From contig NC_092806.1 in the NCBI RefSeq assembly GCF_040954645.1, forward strand, positions 136,609,697-136,673,696: a stretch of DNA of 64,000 nt. Reading direction: 5' to 3'. This DNA comes from Diabrotica undecimpunctata. Lineage: Eukaryota > Arthropoda > Insecta > Coleoptera > Chrysomelidae. The notes under the pieces are model-generated. The model was not told where the DNA came from. It was given only the letters and a program-made list of their open reading frames with translations, and made no database searches. Positions 1 to 12,944 of the stretch are shown piece by piece (within the stretch, counting starts at the first letter, position 1; each line of letters starts with the position of its first letter). Made by a program: the position numbers and the translations under genes.

Positions 1-119
1 CTCTACTCTACTTGACTGAATTTTAGCCATAGTAAAAGTAAAGTTAGCGAACCTTCTGGCTAAATGTTCGGTCAAGCAAGCGCCCCTAACATGACTTAAC
101 GACCAATTAAATAGCCGAG

Positions 120-720
120 ACCGACGGCTTTTCAGACGACGCAATACTACTCTCTCAAAGTGAAGACAATTTACAACGTATGCTACACCAATTTAATATA
201 ACCGCAAAAAAAATTAACGTTAATTTCCTGAAAAAAAAACAAAATGCAGCAAATTTACTAAGATGTAAATTGAAGCTGGAAGGTCAGATAATAGAACAAG
301 TTATGGAGTTTAAATATCTAGGCATCACATTATCTAGCTAAGGAACACTCAAAACTGAAGTGGAAGATCAAGTGAATGAAACAATATGGAGAAATAAAAA
401 TATTAGAAAAGAAATGAAAGGCAGAATTTACAAAACCAGTCATCAGACCAATAACTTAGTTTTACATATCAAAATGATGATTATCTTTTCTACAGCCACT
501 CAAATAAACACATGCCTGAGACCAGAAATGAATAAATCCTTCAGTGCAAAAAATCTACATCTGGGTGAATATTTGCCCACCTTAGTGCTAGAGGTAAAAA
601 TTACTATATGCGTAGTTGGTTCTGTGAAGATGAACATAAAAAGTTTGCTTTAATCATGTTCTACGGAGAGATACATGCAGACCAACCTGCTCAAGTAGCT
701 AAGGACACAAGACGTAGAAG
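120..720 (+). mobile_element. Non-LTR retrotransposon reverse transcriptase remnant
   Basis: In-frame pieces read DGFSDDAILLSQSEDNLQR (decayed YADD catalytic box and following motif), LEGQIIEQVMEFKYLGITLS and VNETIWRNKNIRKEMKGRIY, the usual thumb region of RTE/Jockey-type LINE ORF2. A stop (TAG) interrupts at about 339. Only the region after the active site is present. It is a dead copy. Confidence 0.75.
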
Positions 721-759
721 TAATAATGCCAGAAAACATATTTGCACCTTTAATTAATC

Positions 760-1090
760 ATCAGTCACATTGAGAGAATACCAAGTTGGGTTTCAATTTG
801 ATCATAATTTACTTGATTTAATTCACAAAGGTATACCCTGTTTATATGCTACATATTTCACGAACTTGTACTAAACTGTCTCAATTTTTTATATGTAAAT
901 GCTATAAGATGGAGACCATACACAAGAACAATACTCTATATGAGGTCTAACTAAAGAACAATATAGTAATTTAATTGCTTCAATATTCTGAAAGTCTCTA
1001 GTGCATCTTTTTATAAAGCCAAGCATTTGTAAAGACTTGGAAATTATTGACATATAATGTGATTCAAATAAAAGTTTATCTGTATGATAT
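760..1090 (-). mobile_element. Jockey/CR1-like LINE ORF2 C-terminal fragment
   Basis: The reverse strand reads HYMSIISKSLQMLGFIKRC, NIEAIKLLYCSLVRPHIEYC and VWSPSYS, the typical block after the reverse transcriptase of Jockey/CR1-like LINEs. Stops appear downstream. It lies in opposite orientation to the LINE piece at 120-720, so these are independent insertions. From 1200 to 2600 I see only AT-rich DNA. Confidence 0.75.
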
Positions 1091-2629
1091 AATTATATTC
1101 TATTGGATCTCCCGATCATCCAAAGGAACACTTGGATATTGAGTATGGACTCTTTAGATTTATCACTTCATCTCCTATTAGAACTAGGAATAACAGAATG
1201 ACGAACATGTAAATAGATTAGCCCTTCATATAGAAGAAAATTTAAACTAATGTTATATGTGCAATACACAGCAGATCTACCCTCCAATAATAAAACCATC
1301 ACTAGTATGTTTTGCTGTCATCCTTGCAGTCATCGAAAATCCAACTATAGAATCTAACATTCTACAGGTACAACTGAATGAAATTGAGATGTGGTCAAAC
1401 AAGTCAAGAATTAAAATGAATGACACAAAATCAGTCCAAGTGACTTTTACCTTGAGAAGAGACCAGTGTTCCCCCAGTTAACTTAATATAATATTGAATC
1501 AACATAATTAAATGTAATACATATAATTAATTGGTTTAGAATTTTTTTCTTTGTTTAAAATACAAATTTAAAGAAAATTTAAAACACATATAAGCCTCTT
1601 TTGCTACTTTTCTAACATACCTACATAGGAGAAAGTATATGACAGTAATGTAATATAATTTATAAATAAGGCTGTTTAAAGTCAAATATCATTTGAGTGT
1701 GTATGGCCTATTGTTATCAAAGGTTTTGAAGCATATAGAAATTCAGCAAACTGAACAATATTAAGAGACTACTACCAAAGAATATAGACGCTTATAGAAG
1801 AATTGTTCAAATGGGCGATTTGGTTACGGTTTATACTTCAAAACACTCCTCCTGAGGGTGGCTGCATAAACTCAAAGCCTGGCGCCGTGGCGAAAATTTC
1901 ATAATGAAATATGTAGTTAGGGGGAAGTGGGAAAGGAGTACGAACGGGTAACTTTGCATCTACGCCTAAACAAATTTTATCTAGAAATGTATGACATTTA
2001 CTAAAATATTATCTTCATAACCGATTTTTTTATTCATATATGAATGAATGAATAATACTTCAGAATTTCGAATTCTCCATTTGTAAAAAATAATTCTTTG
2101 GTGTATGTGTTAAAAAGCAATCCTAGCGTACTAACAAGATCAGGAATTGTTTTTTGATCAAAACACCTTACAATTTTTTGAGCTTTCTCTCCCGGTGATT
2201 GACTTTTAATTAATTTTATTTATAGTTTATAAAAAGAGAGTTTTAATTATATTATTTGTAGATTTGTACATTATTTCAATTAAAAATTTGAATCATAATA
2301 ATCTTTCTAAAAAGATTAATTAATTAAAAATTAAAACAATATTATTTTCTCTAAAAAATTTTATAAAACGCAAAAATTTAATCCTATTCTACGACCACTC
2401 GGCATCTATATATAAAAATATCTAAAGTTGTATTTATTGCCCCACTCTTTCATATTTTAGAAGCAATAGTAGAGCCACAGCTGACATGACCGCTCCTTAG
2501 TGGTACCATGTGCAACACATGCCTTCCACTCGTCCCACTTTTCTTTATCTATGTCCCACTTTTTGCTAACTTTCAAAAATAACAGTAAACAATTCTTCTA
2601 TAAGCGTCTATATTCTTTGCTACTACCTT

Positions 2630-2925
2630 TACATTCAAGACTTTCAGTGATGTTAATCACAAAAGAGGATACAGGATATGCAACCAAAGTTTACAGAAAA
2701 CCAACCCACACAAAATATCAGATATTTAAATTACCACTCAAACCACAACATAAACATCCAAAGGGAATAATTATCAAATCTTTATATGAATGAGCCCAAA
2801 ACATGTGCTACAATGAAAATGCATTTCAAAAAGAAAAAAACTTAGTTTTAACAAGAAATTATTACTCAAAAGATGGAGTGACAACCTTCAATGGAGGTAT
2901 TAATCCATCAATGAACAAGCAGAAC
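2630..2925 (+). mobile_element. Penelope-like element reverse transcriptase fragment
   Basis: The translation contains ATKVYRKPTHTKYQIF, then HPKGIIIKSLYE and KNLVLTRNYYSKDGV. The VYRKPTHT block followed by a K-rich GIIKSL segment is diagnostic of Penelope-like reverse transcriptases. A stop at 2791 breaks it. The fragment ends in a short GAA-rich run near 2935. Confidence 0.7.
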
Positions 2926-3169
2926 TGCTTTTAAAGAAGAAGAAGAAGACGAAATACTTTGGTATTTGTCTAGGTGTCAGATGACCTTAAATATAAGCTG
3001 AAAAATTTGAAATATTTTTTATGTATGGCTTTCTACACATTTTAAAATGCTCTAAAAAATATGGATTCTATATTTTAATGCATACTTTTTTTATAAATCC
3101 CATTTAAAAATTTCCTGTTTTGACATCAATTTTCAAATGTATCCTCCATCTTGATTGTGCTGTAGGTAA

Positions 3170-3625
3170 TGTCAGGTCACTTTTTGTTTGGTCTGGTTAC
3201 GTTTTAGTCACTAATGAACATAGACATATAATACAAATAGACTGACTGTTATCATACAGCTGTGTTCCCCCAATGTGACAGGGAGAACTGACACAAAGCA
3301 GTCCCTGCATCTCTTTCCAAAGGGTAGCATTGTATTGTAGCACTCAGTATATTTGTATTATATGTCTATGCTAATGAATGTTGAGAAGGTAGTACATTAT
3401 TTCAATTTCCTGTATTAACTTGTTTTTATTCATTTCAATTACGTTGGCTTACATTTGGTTAGGTTATGTTTTAGTCATAAAATAATGTTGGGAAGGTACT
3501 ACAGGTCACTACAATTAGGTCACTTCAATTTCCAGTTATTAAGTTGTTTATTTTAATTTCAATTACATTAGGTTAGGTTTGGTCAGGTTACATTTTAGTC
3601 ATTGAAGAATGTTGAGAACTTGAGA
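3170..3625 (+). repeat. Degenerate tandem repeat with GGTTAGGTT-like core
   Basis: Three diverged units share the order 'caattacgttggttaggt(t/c)...gttacgttttagtca..aatgttgagaa' at about 3175-3230, 3435-3510 and 3550-3625. The first unit is split by the hAT-type MITE at 3219-3370. Function unknown. Confidence 0.5.
3219..3370. mobile_element. 152-bp hAT-type MITE with 21-bp perfect TIRs
   Basis: The left end (3219-3239) starts CATAGACATATAATACAAAT and is the exact reverse complement of the right end (3350-3370). It is flanked by the identical 8-mer CTAATGAA at 3211-3218 and 3371-3378, an 8-bp target-site duplication as made by hAT transposases. The 110-bp interior has no coding capacity. It sits inside a tandem repeat unit, so the empty site can be inferred. 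Confidence 0.85.
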
Positions 3626-3649
3626 ATTATTTTAAATTATTATATACTA

Positions 3650-6600
3650 TTATTTCAAATATATATTTGTTACATTTTCACTTTGTAAAAAGCAATTATA
3701 AATATGGTAACATTGTGAATGTATATAAAATTCCAATTATTACAGATGTCCAGAATTTTATTTACAATTTGAATAAATTATGTCTTTTTGTAATATTTTT
3801 TATTTTTTTCATGGTTTAACAGCATAAATACTTATGGGTATTTATATTTATTTAAATAGATTTCATATTATTTTGTAATAGTTTTTTTATAATTATATTT
3901 ATAAACAATTAGTTAAGATTTTTTTGTACTTTTCCGAAACCAAATTAATAAAAAAAAGCCTTTCTTTCACTTTTTTGGATAAATCCAAAACAAAAATGCA
4001 AAAAATAGTCTTTTCCAGTTTACTAGATGTTTATCAAAACTTTTTATCAATATTTCTTAATTGAAATTCATGTTTTTTTTATTAATTTTTGTCAACAACC
4101 TAATCCTGCATTTTACACATGAACTAGGTATTTTCAAAATCTCACTAAATTTAGTACTAATTTAGTGAATGGTATCCATTTTTGTAATTATACCTTTTGA
4201 TATTTTTATATTATTTAGTAGGAACATATGAAATACAATTTGCTTTATATCCACTAAGTACCCTTCAATCAGGAATAAGGAATTTTCTCTGGGTATAACA
4301 AAAAATAGTTTTCCTTCTTGCATAACATATTTTTGCCTTTCTACCCATTTTCCTGCTTACAATAAATACCAATACTTTCTAGTTTATTCTTATTGCTTCC
4401 CATAGAAACTAAACCTCTAGGTGACACACTTATTTTGCTACCCAAGATCCAAGAACCAAATTGGCTTGTTAATTGGCTGGTTATTGAACTCAATAATGTG
4501 ATAATAATTTACCCAGAATTTGAATTGACACAAAACTGATAAGCAAATATAAATTATATAAAGAAATAAATAATGAAAAATGATACAATTAAAAACAAAA
4601 AAGTTTTATAAAATTAATATCTTTTATTATGGTTATCCAGATAAAACACAATCCAATCAAACTAGAAAAGAAACATTTTTGTGAAAGACTCAAAATTTTT
4701 TGTGGTAACTCAGATTATTGTCAACAATTTATTAAGACAAAAAAACTGGACATTCTACAAGGCCAACATACAAGATCAATACAATACTAAACTTATTTCT
4801 TTTTAATATTATGCATTATTTTCGACAAATGTGGTTATTCTAATCAAAGAGATAGGGTGTGTGTGTGTACCAAGATATGTCCAGCATATTTCCCACAAAT
4901 GAACAATATTTTACTCCTTATGTAACTCTCAGCTTTAGTATATCAACAATTTTCGGCTCATTTCATTTGCATTAAGAATTTAACAGTAACAACCTAAACA
5001 TTAAAAGAAAAGATCTTACCAGTGTATCATTTTCTGCAAATGAAGCTGTAGCCATTATTGCTTAATTAAACTGAGCAAGATCTGTGTGAAATATTTTGAA
5101 GCATTAAGTTTGTTGAGCTATCTTGAAGCACTAATATATCGGGCTATGTAACTTGCACTCTCCTATTGTTTTTTTATTTACAACACTTCATTAATACCAT
5201 ACCGTTGTTAAATACATGGATGCAATGAAAACATTTATCAAAGGAAACAAAAAGATTTTTTATTTATCAAGGAATCTTGCTCTTTCTGTTACGTTAAAAA
5301 TTATATGTGTATCTCTTTTTAAGGTGGGGAGTTAGAATGACATAAACCTTACACTGTCATCACAATACTGTCACTGTCAAAACGAAGGCATGTGTTTTGC
5401 TGTAGTACAAAATTTATTCCCGGGATACTCGTAATATTAATATGTATTGTAAATTAATACAAGAACATTTTTCATTAACTTATTAGTATGATGTCATCAT
5501 TAATCGAGTTTAAATTATATATTTAAAACACTGACATTACTCTATTCAATTTAAATAAAAGCATACCCAATGATCAAATTAATTGATCTGTATTTATGAT
5601 CAAATATTAGCAATAATTATAAAGCCGGGTACTTGTGTATTTAAATTATTATACCTGGCCTAAACATGCAAATTTTACCATGGACCACTTGAATCTAGGT
5701 TTGTTGTGGGTCTCAATCTGTGTGTTTATGAATTTTAAATTTATGAAATTGTTCTGAATTTTCTCTATTTATAATTATATAAATTATTAATTTATAGACG
5801 GTATTAGAATATGGCAACAACTATGTTTGTGATATGGCACATTAACGTACCTATGCCTTATTACGTTTACCAGTAATTTACAGTAGTTTAAAATCATTTC
5901 TAAATATCTAAAACTGAAATATGACATGTTCTGCTTAATTTGTCAAAAACCAGTTTTAAATATTTTTTATGGTTAGAATTTTTTGCAAACAAGTGTTTGC
6001 TTTTCCCTTAAATCTTATATATGTATACTCTTTGAAGAAAAATTTCTTATGTGCAGGTAGGTCTTATTGAATTTTTACTTATTTTTAAAGGCTTTATAAA
6101 TTAATATCTTTTATCTCTAAATCAGTAAAATTTTCATCCAGTAAATCATCCAACGAATTATTGTATTTTAGAGTAGTTATCTGTTTTAAAATATTTAATT
6201 AAATAGGTGTCCATTTTTTATTCAATTTAATAATGATATTAATTTTTATTTGGAATTTAAATGAATATTATTTTGAACAAATATGAAAATGAAAACATTG
6301 ATGCTGTCATTTACTTAAAAAAAAAAGTTGTAAAATTGATTACGTCAAAAATAAAATTTTTATTGTGAATATTCTTCAATAGATTTAATTTGCAAATAGT
6401 TACAAAAATACAACTTGAAATGTCAGGAACGAATGTCATTATTAAACATTTTTATTTATATAAAATACATAAGAAATTAGTATATGCCATTAAATATATT
6501 TATAAATAATTGAAAAAGTTCTATCTGGTTGTCAAACACTTAAAACATACTTTTGAAAAATGTAATATGGAGCACCAACAACAAACAACGCATGTCATGA

Positions 6601-6669
6601 CTCAATGTGAAAATATAAAATTCCCCAGATATTCGACGTCCTGCTTGTCATAATTGCTGGATCTAGCAA
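3650..6669. other. AT-rich 5' flank of UBR4, presumed promoter and 5' UTR
   Basis: No ORF, RNA gene or TE signature could be supported here. The stretch is very AT-rich with a short GT run near 4858. The UBR4 promoter and 5' UTR should be in the last part, but no TATA box, initiator or CpG cluster is clear enough to call a transcription start. Confidence 0.4.
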
Positions 6670-6806
6670 ATGGCATGGCAGATTACAATGGCAGCGAGCA
6701 GTGGCGGAGTTGATTGGACGACTGTCTTAAAACCATTCTTATCTAAAAATTATGAGACTTCTAATACAGCAGAATTGATAGAACTATGTTCAGCTATTGT
6801 AAAAAG
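6670..6806 (+). CDS. UBR4: UBR4 exon 1 (residues 1-46)
   Basis: Begins at ATG 6670 with an in-frame TAG at 6664-6666, so the reading frame cannot extend upstream. Residues include MAASSGGVDWTTVLKPFL, comparable to the start of vertebrate UBR4. The donor after AAAAAG is gtacgt. The exon ends after the second base of a codon (AG|C, Ser). The second Met at 6688 could be the real start; nothing in the sequence separates the two. Confidence 0.9.
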
Positions 6807-6925
6807 GTACGTACATCACATATTAGTTATATTCGATACGAATTTTTTGATGATGTAGATCTAAAAATACTGACAGGTTTTTTTACCAGTCATTTTGTTT
6901 ATCCTATTTTTTGTTTTAATTTTAG

Positions 6926-7023
6926 CGAATCCGAAATCTTGCGACATAAAGAGAGTAATAAGAATTTCTTCAATTCCTTTGCGGTTCTAGCTTCAGATTA
7001 TATTAGCAGTAGTACTAGTGGTT
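6926..7023 (+). CDS. UBR4: UBR4 exon 2 (residues 46-79)
   Basis: Acceptor tttaattttag, donor gtaagt. It encodes SESEILRHKESNKNFFNSF, nearly the same as the vertebrate ESEILHHEK segment. This exon is separated from exon 1 by a 119-bp intron and from exon 3 by the 17-kb TE-filled intron 2. Confidence 0.95.
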
Positions 7024-8279
7024 GTAAGTATGATCTATATTTTCAGTTGTACAAATGTCCTATACCAGTGGCAGTCAGTGCCAAGGGAGTTTATAATAGA
7101 TTATCATGTCTCACGCGAACATCTTTTATAGAGTCTTTTAGCTGGTTTCTAAAAGTATTGGTCCAAAAAAGTATAAGCAATATTCAGGGATATGCTAATT
7201 AGCTTTGACTTAACATCTATTGTTTGAAGCTCTGTGATCTCTATACATAGAAATAGATGTTACACCCTTTGAATACAAATAATAGATATATTTATAACTC
7301 GTCCTTAAGGAATTATTTGCTAAAAGATAATATAATTATAAACCATAATAAAAACATGGTCATTTACATGCTAATCAATTGTGTATTGTTTTATCAGAGA
7401 CATACAATGTTTACATAGCTAAGTTTGTGGAAAAGTTATTTAATATTTTAGGTAAGAAATATTTGCGCAAATTAAGCTTTAAAATGTTTTAAAACATCCA
7501 TACATGAGAGAAATAAGGACTCTGACCAGGCCAGGTATTTGATAAGTTTTTTTTATGTAGTACAGGCATCTAGGACAAAAACATTTACTTTTCCTGCAAT
7601 GGTTTAGGTGTTGTGGTAGTTTTTAGTTATTAACAATTAATAGTGGTGGGAAAATGCACCCTTTTATTATGTTAGTGTAACAACAAGTAAAACATTCAAA
7701 ACAAAATTCAAGGTCAGTATAATTCATTAAAAAGCTTTAAAATGATGTTGTCTGATTAGCGAAATACTTATTATTGCTTGAAAAAACTGAACACAATTAC
7801 ATTCTCGTCACTGTGTGTTAAGTTGCTGATATACCTAATGGCACTGGATTCAATGTATAAACATTGAGACTAACCTTTCTATATCTTCTTTTAATGGCGA
7901 TACAACCCTTTGTGAATATTGGCCTGCGTGACACTATTTTTCTATTCTGCCTTGTAGGAAAATTTCCTATGCCACTGCCTGATGTTCATGGTTTTAAGAT
8001 CTTCCTCTACATTGTCAACTTTTTTATATAAAAATTAAAATAAATGATTTAAATATCAATTAAAGTATTTGATAAATCACTGGAATTTTTACCACTTTGG
8101 ATTCACTGCATGAACCAACTTTTTATGCAGTAACAGGATTGTAGATTGATTTTTACAATTTGTATTAAAATTATTGAAAATTAGAATTCTGACTAATTTT
8201 AACAGTTTTTTAAGCAACAAATGATTATTAACATTCAGAAAACTTAATTTAACAGATATTAATTACTTACAAGATTATT

Positions 8280-8941
8280 ACCTTAAATTTATTATAATGA
8301 AGTGACAGTGGAATGAATGCTTCATTGAGTTTTCAACACAGACTAAACTTTATTTCAAGATTGTAAGACACAGAACATAATGTTTACAATAGATGGGGTT
8401 GCATGTAACTATATAACTATCTTGGGATATATCAAAACTCCTACTATCACAAAATACTTTAATTGACAACACCCAACTTATCTAAAAATTTGTAATGTTT
8501 AGTGGTACCTGGTACTTAAACTTTTCGTTAAGACATTAGAGGGCATATCAGCTGTCTTCAAATATTAAATTTTTATTAAACACAGGATTAACATACAGCT
8601 TCTTTGCCCTCTGATTGTCATTAAATGTGATTATGCAATTAAAGTCACATGTTAATTCACAAAATGAGTTTCTCAGGTATATAACTTTGTTTGAAGCTTC
8701 AGGTATTCCCATGTACTCAGCTTTAGTGCTTAACAATGTGACAGTATTTTGATTCCTACCTTCCCTTCTTCTTCAGGTTCCTTCTCCTATCGGAGGTTGG
8801 AAATCATCATCGCTATTTTAATTTTATTGGCCGCGCTTCTGAATAATTCTAATGAGCTGCAACCGAACCACTCTCTCAAATTTCTTAGCCAGGATATTTT
8901 GTGTTGTCCTGGGTTTCTCTTCCCTTGCATAATTAATCTAA

Positions 8942-9039
<98 letters not shown>

Positions 9040-10075
9040 ATATAATAATAATAAGCATAATTAATCCTGCTTTCCCAAGATGTTATAAAACCATCAAGTT
9101 TAAAACAAAATCCTGTCTAAGTAATTACTTACCCAATCAGCATCTACAAAACTCTCTAACTCTGAGTTTATTTCACAAGATTTTAAACAACTTTTAGTCC
9201 CCTGTAAATAATTAAAAAAAAATTTTACCCAGTCACATTTTCTTTTGAAAACCACTTACACCCAACACAAATTTTTGCTTGTTTTGGATCAACAATCCAT
9301 TCTTCATTGGTAGTTAAGTGCAAAATGACATCTGAATTTAGATGAATGCATTTGATGGCTTTGGTTTATTATTTTCTAAACTAGACATTTATTTTTAAAA
9401 TGACCACTAGTTTTACCAAAGAGCTCACTTGTTTTGTCACCAACTTCAATACCATATCTAGTAACTTTGATTTGATTGCATCTATTGTGATAGAAATTCC
9501 AGAATGTTCAGGCCATGATCACTATACATTTTTATAACAATCCTTCCTGCCAACAATAATGATCAATCCATTCATTGTCTACTTTAAAACCTATACCACA
9601 CAGTTTTTGTCCTGTTTCCACTATTTGATTTACATAGCTTGCCATAGAATCACTGTTTTCTAGTAGATATCAAACAATGTAGTAAACTAATTTTTTGGAT
9701 AAAACCAGGGTCATCAAACAAGGATTTCAATTTCTGCCATAACTCCACTGTTTTAACTGCTCCCTTTATGTGAATATAAAGAGATGCATCTCTTGTTAAA
9801 ATAAGTTTTGCTTTTGCTTTAGCATAATGTTCTGCTACTACTTCCATGATGTATTTTGATGATCCAAACAAAAACTGAACACATGTTTTTTATTTAATCT
9901 GGGCCAATAACCATTTATAATGAGATGGCAGTGGACTGACACACACTTCATTGAGTTCTTAGCACAGACTAAACTTTATTTCAAGGTTCTAAAGCACAGA
10001 GAACAGAATGTTTACAATTGGTTAACAATAGATGGGGCTACATGTTATCGTATAATTATTTTGGGATATTTTAAT
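8280..10075 (-). mobile_element. Internally deleted Copia LTR retrotransposon
   Basis: Two direct repeats of about 150 bp (8294-8440 and 9914-10068, sharing 'cacagactaaactttatttcaag' and 'tttacaat..agatggggct') are the LTRs. Next to the upper one, on the reverse strand, GGTTATTGGCCCAG resembles the Copia primer-binding site from initiator tRNA-Met. A gag piece follows (9650-9871: AKAKLILTRDASLYIHIK, ELWQKLKSLFDDPGF), then a C-terminal RNase H piece (8548-8736: STKAEYMGIPEASNKVIYLR, FNDNQRAKKLYVNPVF). Protease, integrase and most of the reverse transcriptase are missing. A (TA)n tract lies inside. It is dead. Confidence 0.8.
8941..9034. repeat. (TA)n microsatellite
   Basis: About 90 bp of uninterrupted AT/TA dinucleotides inside the Copia remnant. 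The adjacent 8770-8935 stretch (cttctcctatcggaggttgg..) has the look of a LINE 3' tail, so the tract may be a LINE tail rather than Copia sequence. Open frames across it are artefacts. Confidence 0.95.
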
Positions 10076-10439
10076 AAAATGTTGTTTGAAATGATGTATT
10101 TTTACTGATTATTGTAGACAGAAAAGGATACATTTTTCTACTCATAATTTTTAACCACTACAAACAGTAACATAATATTAGCTGCATGAAAAGTATAGGT
10201 CTATACTTTATACAAAAACTTATCAAATACCTGTTATGTATGTGTTTGTGTTATAAAAATCAAAATGTATGATAGTTTTACACATTGTGTCCCTAAATCG
10301 TTTTTAATATACTGTTAGAAATATTGTAATATCTATATATATAATCTAGCATGTACAGTATTTACATATTGGAAGCAAATATAAACAAACATAATAGTTG
10401 GTTTATAATTCTTTATAGCTCTACAGCTTTTGATTGGTC

Positions 10440-10700
10440 CTAAAATCTCTTAAAAGCTTTTCCCAGCATTCTCTAGGGCCAGTCTTTTCCATGTTCTTAT
10501 TCCCAATACCTATAGATTAGCTTCCACACAGTTCAGGAAGCGTTTTTTAGTTTGCCTTGTCTCTGACTCGCATGTTTTTCAAACATCAATTTTCAGACAG
10601 GCTCTTCATGTTTTATTCCTCTAAGACATGCCCCGCCCATCTCAATATGTTCATTTTAATGCATATTCTCTCTATATTAACAAACTATATTGTGTTCTGC
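10440..10700 (-). mobile_element. Possible LINE ORF2 3' fragment
   Basis: The reverse strand reads ICIKMNILRWAGHVLEE and later NKNMEKTGPRECWEKLL; RWAGHV followed by a basic tail is common at the end of LINE ORF2 proteins. It is heavily decayed and short, so the assignment is weak. Confidence 0.4.
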
Positions 10701-11159
10701 TTATCATTGATGAAAAAAGATATTTTCTTCATACCTCCAAATATTCAATTTTCCAATATCTTTCTGATGTTTTTAAAAAATACAACACATCGTTCTTGGT
10801 CTCTTGATAGTTTAAACTTAATCAGAAGGACGCGAACAGGCCAGTATACATGATTTTTAAAGCATTTCAAACTGCCTTTGAAGTAAATATTGTATTTGAT
10901 TACTAAAATAAAGTTAATTCGTTTAAACAGTAGCAAAAATGGCAAAGTCCTGTTTTAAATGTACCTCATGTACAGCCTTACAGGCATTATGAACCCAATT
11001 TTTGTGACTAAAGTGTGTGACAACTTTTCATATGACAGGGAATAATAACTTTTGATAAAAAGAACTATTCACTCATAGATACTCTTGTCTCTCTTTCCTC
11101 ATAGGTATGACATGTGAACATGCATTCTCACTAGGGTAGTACTAGTTTAGGTTTAATAT

Positions 11160-11420
11160 GATTGGATGCTTGACCACCCTTCCACTCAACTTAAGAGGTC
11201 TATTGTGGTTTATCTCTAGGTTAAATTTGACAGCCCAGCTTTGGCTCACTTGTTTGTACCAGTGGTTACACTTTATCCATTCCAACCAGTCCGATATAGC
11301 TCTTTTTGCTTTGCTTATTGTTATGTCACCGAGAGGTTCAGGGTCTATGAATCCGCTAAAAGAAGGTCCGCTTTTTCATTCCCTTCAATACCAGTATGTC
11401 CAAGCACTCAGGTACTTTAC
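11160..11420 (-). mobile_element. Retrotransposon RNase H fragment
   Basis: On the reverse strand LGHTGIEGNEKAD is readable, the GH.GI.GNE.AD active-site block of Jockey-type LINE RNase H, followed after a frameshift by residues like PEPLGDI and by KSYIGLVGMDKV-type debris in shifted frames. No long frame remains. Confidence 0.6.
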
Positions 11421-11699
11421 TTTTCCAATTAAAATCACGTTCTGCAGACACTTACAAACTAAGTTTGTTCAGGGTCAATTCTCAAAGGAGAATAAATTTC
11501 CCAAATTGGAAGAAAAGTATAGAGCATACATTTTCCTAGAAAAAGATAAAGGGCACTACCTAGTTCCGCTATAAATATTGATACAAGGTATTTATTTAAA
11601 AAAAAATTAACTAGTTTGATTTGAAAATTTTCTACATATTTTATTACTAATATAATGAAGTACAAGTTGCAAAAAGTTATAAACAATGGCCACCATTTG

Positions 11700-12500
11700 C
11701 CTGAATACAGCACCGAAGTCTAGGCCATTCATCAATCGCTGTACAGATGGTATCTTTAGGGAAATTGTCCACAGCTTCTACAAGCGCCTGCTTCAATGTC
11801 TCCACATTATGGTGTCGTTTTGTACAGGCCATACCCTCTAAAAGTGACCACAATTTGCAGTCGAGTGGATTAAGGTCTGAGCTGGCTGGCGGCCAATCAT
11901 CATTACTAAGAAATTCGGGTACATGATTTTCAAGCCACTGTGGAGTAGTTTTGGACTTATGCGCAGGTGCGGAGTTCTGTTGAAATACCCATGGTCTATT
12001 TTTTGAAACATAGTGTGTAGGTGCTCCACTAAATTTGTTAGAATGTCCCGTTGATAATTTCTGGCCGCCATTTTAACGCCCTTTTCACAAAAATGTAAAG
12101 AAGTGATGCCGTCATAGGACACTCTCCAATAAACTATCACTGAGACGGGATAATGACCTTGTTCGATCCTTGGCACTAGTGCGCGGACTTTCTTGGATTA
12201 CCGTGCATAAACTCTATCGTTTTGCTTAAAATTTTTCATCTGTAAAAAGGATTTCTTTGTAACGCTGTTTACCGTAAAACGACATGAGGCGTCTTGATTT
12301 TGTTTTCCTACTTTGTTTAATGCAACGGTTCTGTTTGTCGTTAGAAAGCCCCAAGTCCCAAGACTTGATAATGCGACTCATGGTTCTCAGCGCAATATCT
12401 ATTTCCCGAGACATGATTTTTTGTTTTCGGACATGATTTCGGTTAATTCTTGACCTAACTGCCTTAATAACCTTTGGCGTACGAGCCACGCGAGACCGAC
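11700..12500 (-). mobile_element. Tc1/mariner transposase, broken, second catalytic Asp lost
   Basis: The reverse strand carries MARTPKVIKAVRSRI (end of the helix-turn-helix part), EILFTDEKF (first catalytic Asp), VSYDGITSLHFCEKG, then VFQQNSAPAHKSKTT where the family has QQDSAPAH, so the second Asp is Asn. DDWPPASSDLNPLDCKLWS gives the third block. At least two frameshifts split it (12226-12489, 11838-12176 and on to 11700). It is an inactive copy in intron 2, antisense to UBR4. Confidence 0.85.
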
Positions 12501-12944
12501 TGGATCTTTTACGGTCGCTTACTCCTCCCGTATCAAAAAAAAAACTTCAAAGTACGATACACAAAAACAAGCGTAATATTTAACGGCTTTAGTAATTAAA
12601 AAATACGCGCTCTTTCTATTTCGCATTTACGAAGAGCTATGACAGCAATACGGTTCTCTTTGTCTGTCCACTTCATCGTAACGGCTCAAACTAGACGTAA
12701 CGACTCAAACGGCGTTTACACTCGTGTCAATATTTATGGCAGGACTATGTATTTACGATTGTGTTCATTATGTGCAGAAACCTGGTTTTTGTGTAGGCGT
12801 ATGTTTTATTCCCTATCACTGAGATACGAGATTTATTATAACCAGATTAATTTACTATGATTTATGTTGTGATGTTTGTTCTTTATAAACTTCAAATATT
12901 ATTTCTAAATACGAGTACCAAGGTTGTATTTTTAATTTTGCATG

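Noticed and set aside
3440..3620. GGTTAGGTTA motifs, possible insect telomere-like repeat
   Set aside because: Insect telomeres are (TTAGG)n arrays; here the motif is isolated within a degenerate longer unit. The same holds for 41200-41220.
6786..7202. 138-codon frame reading through exon 2
   Set aside because: Correct frame only between 6926 and 7023; the outer parts are intron sequence beyond clear splice sites.
8749..9045. 98-codon frame ending in a long Ile-Tyr run
   Set aside because: The tail is translated (TA)n and the rest has no recognisable protein; same for frames at 42450-42686, 62864-63310 (its C-terminal part) and 63100-63411.
11241..11574. Forward frames of 63-138 codons
   Set aside because: They overlap the reverse-strand RNase H fragment and mixed repeat sequence; no domain could be read on the + strand.
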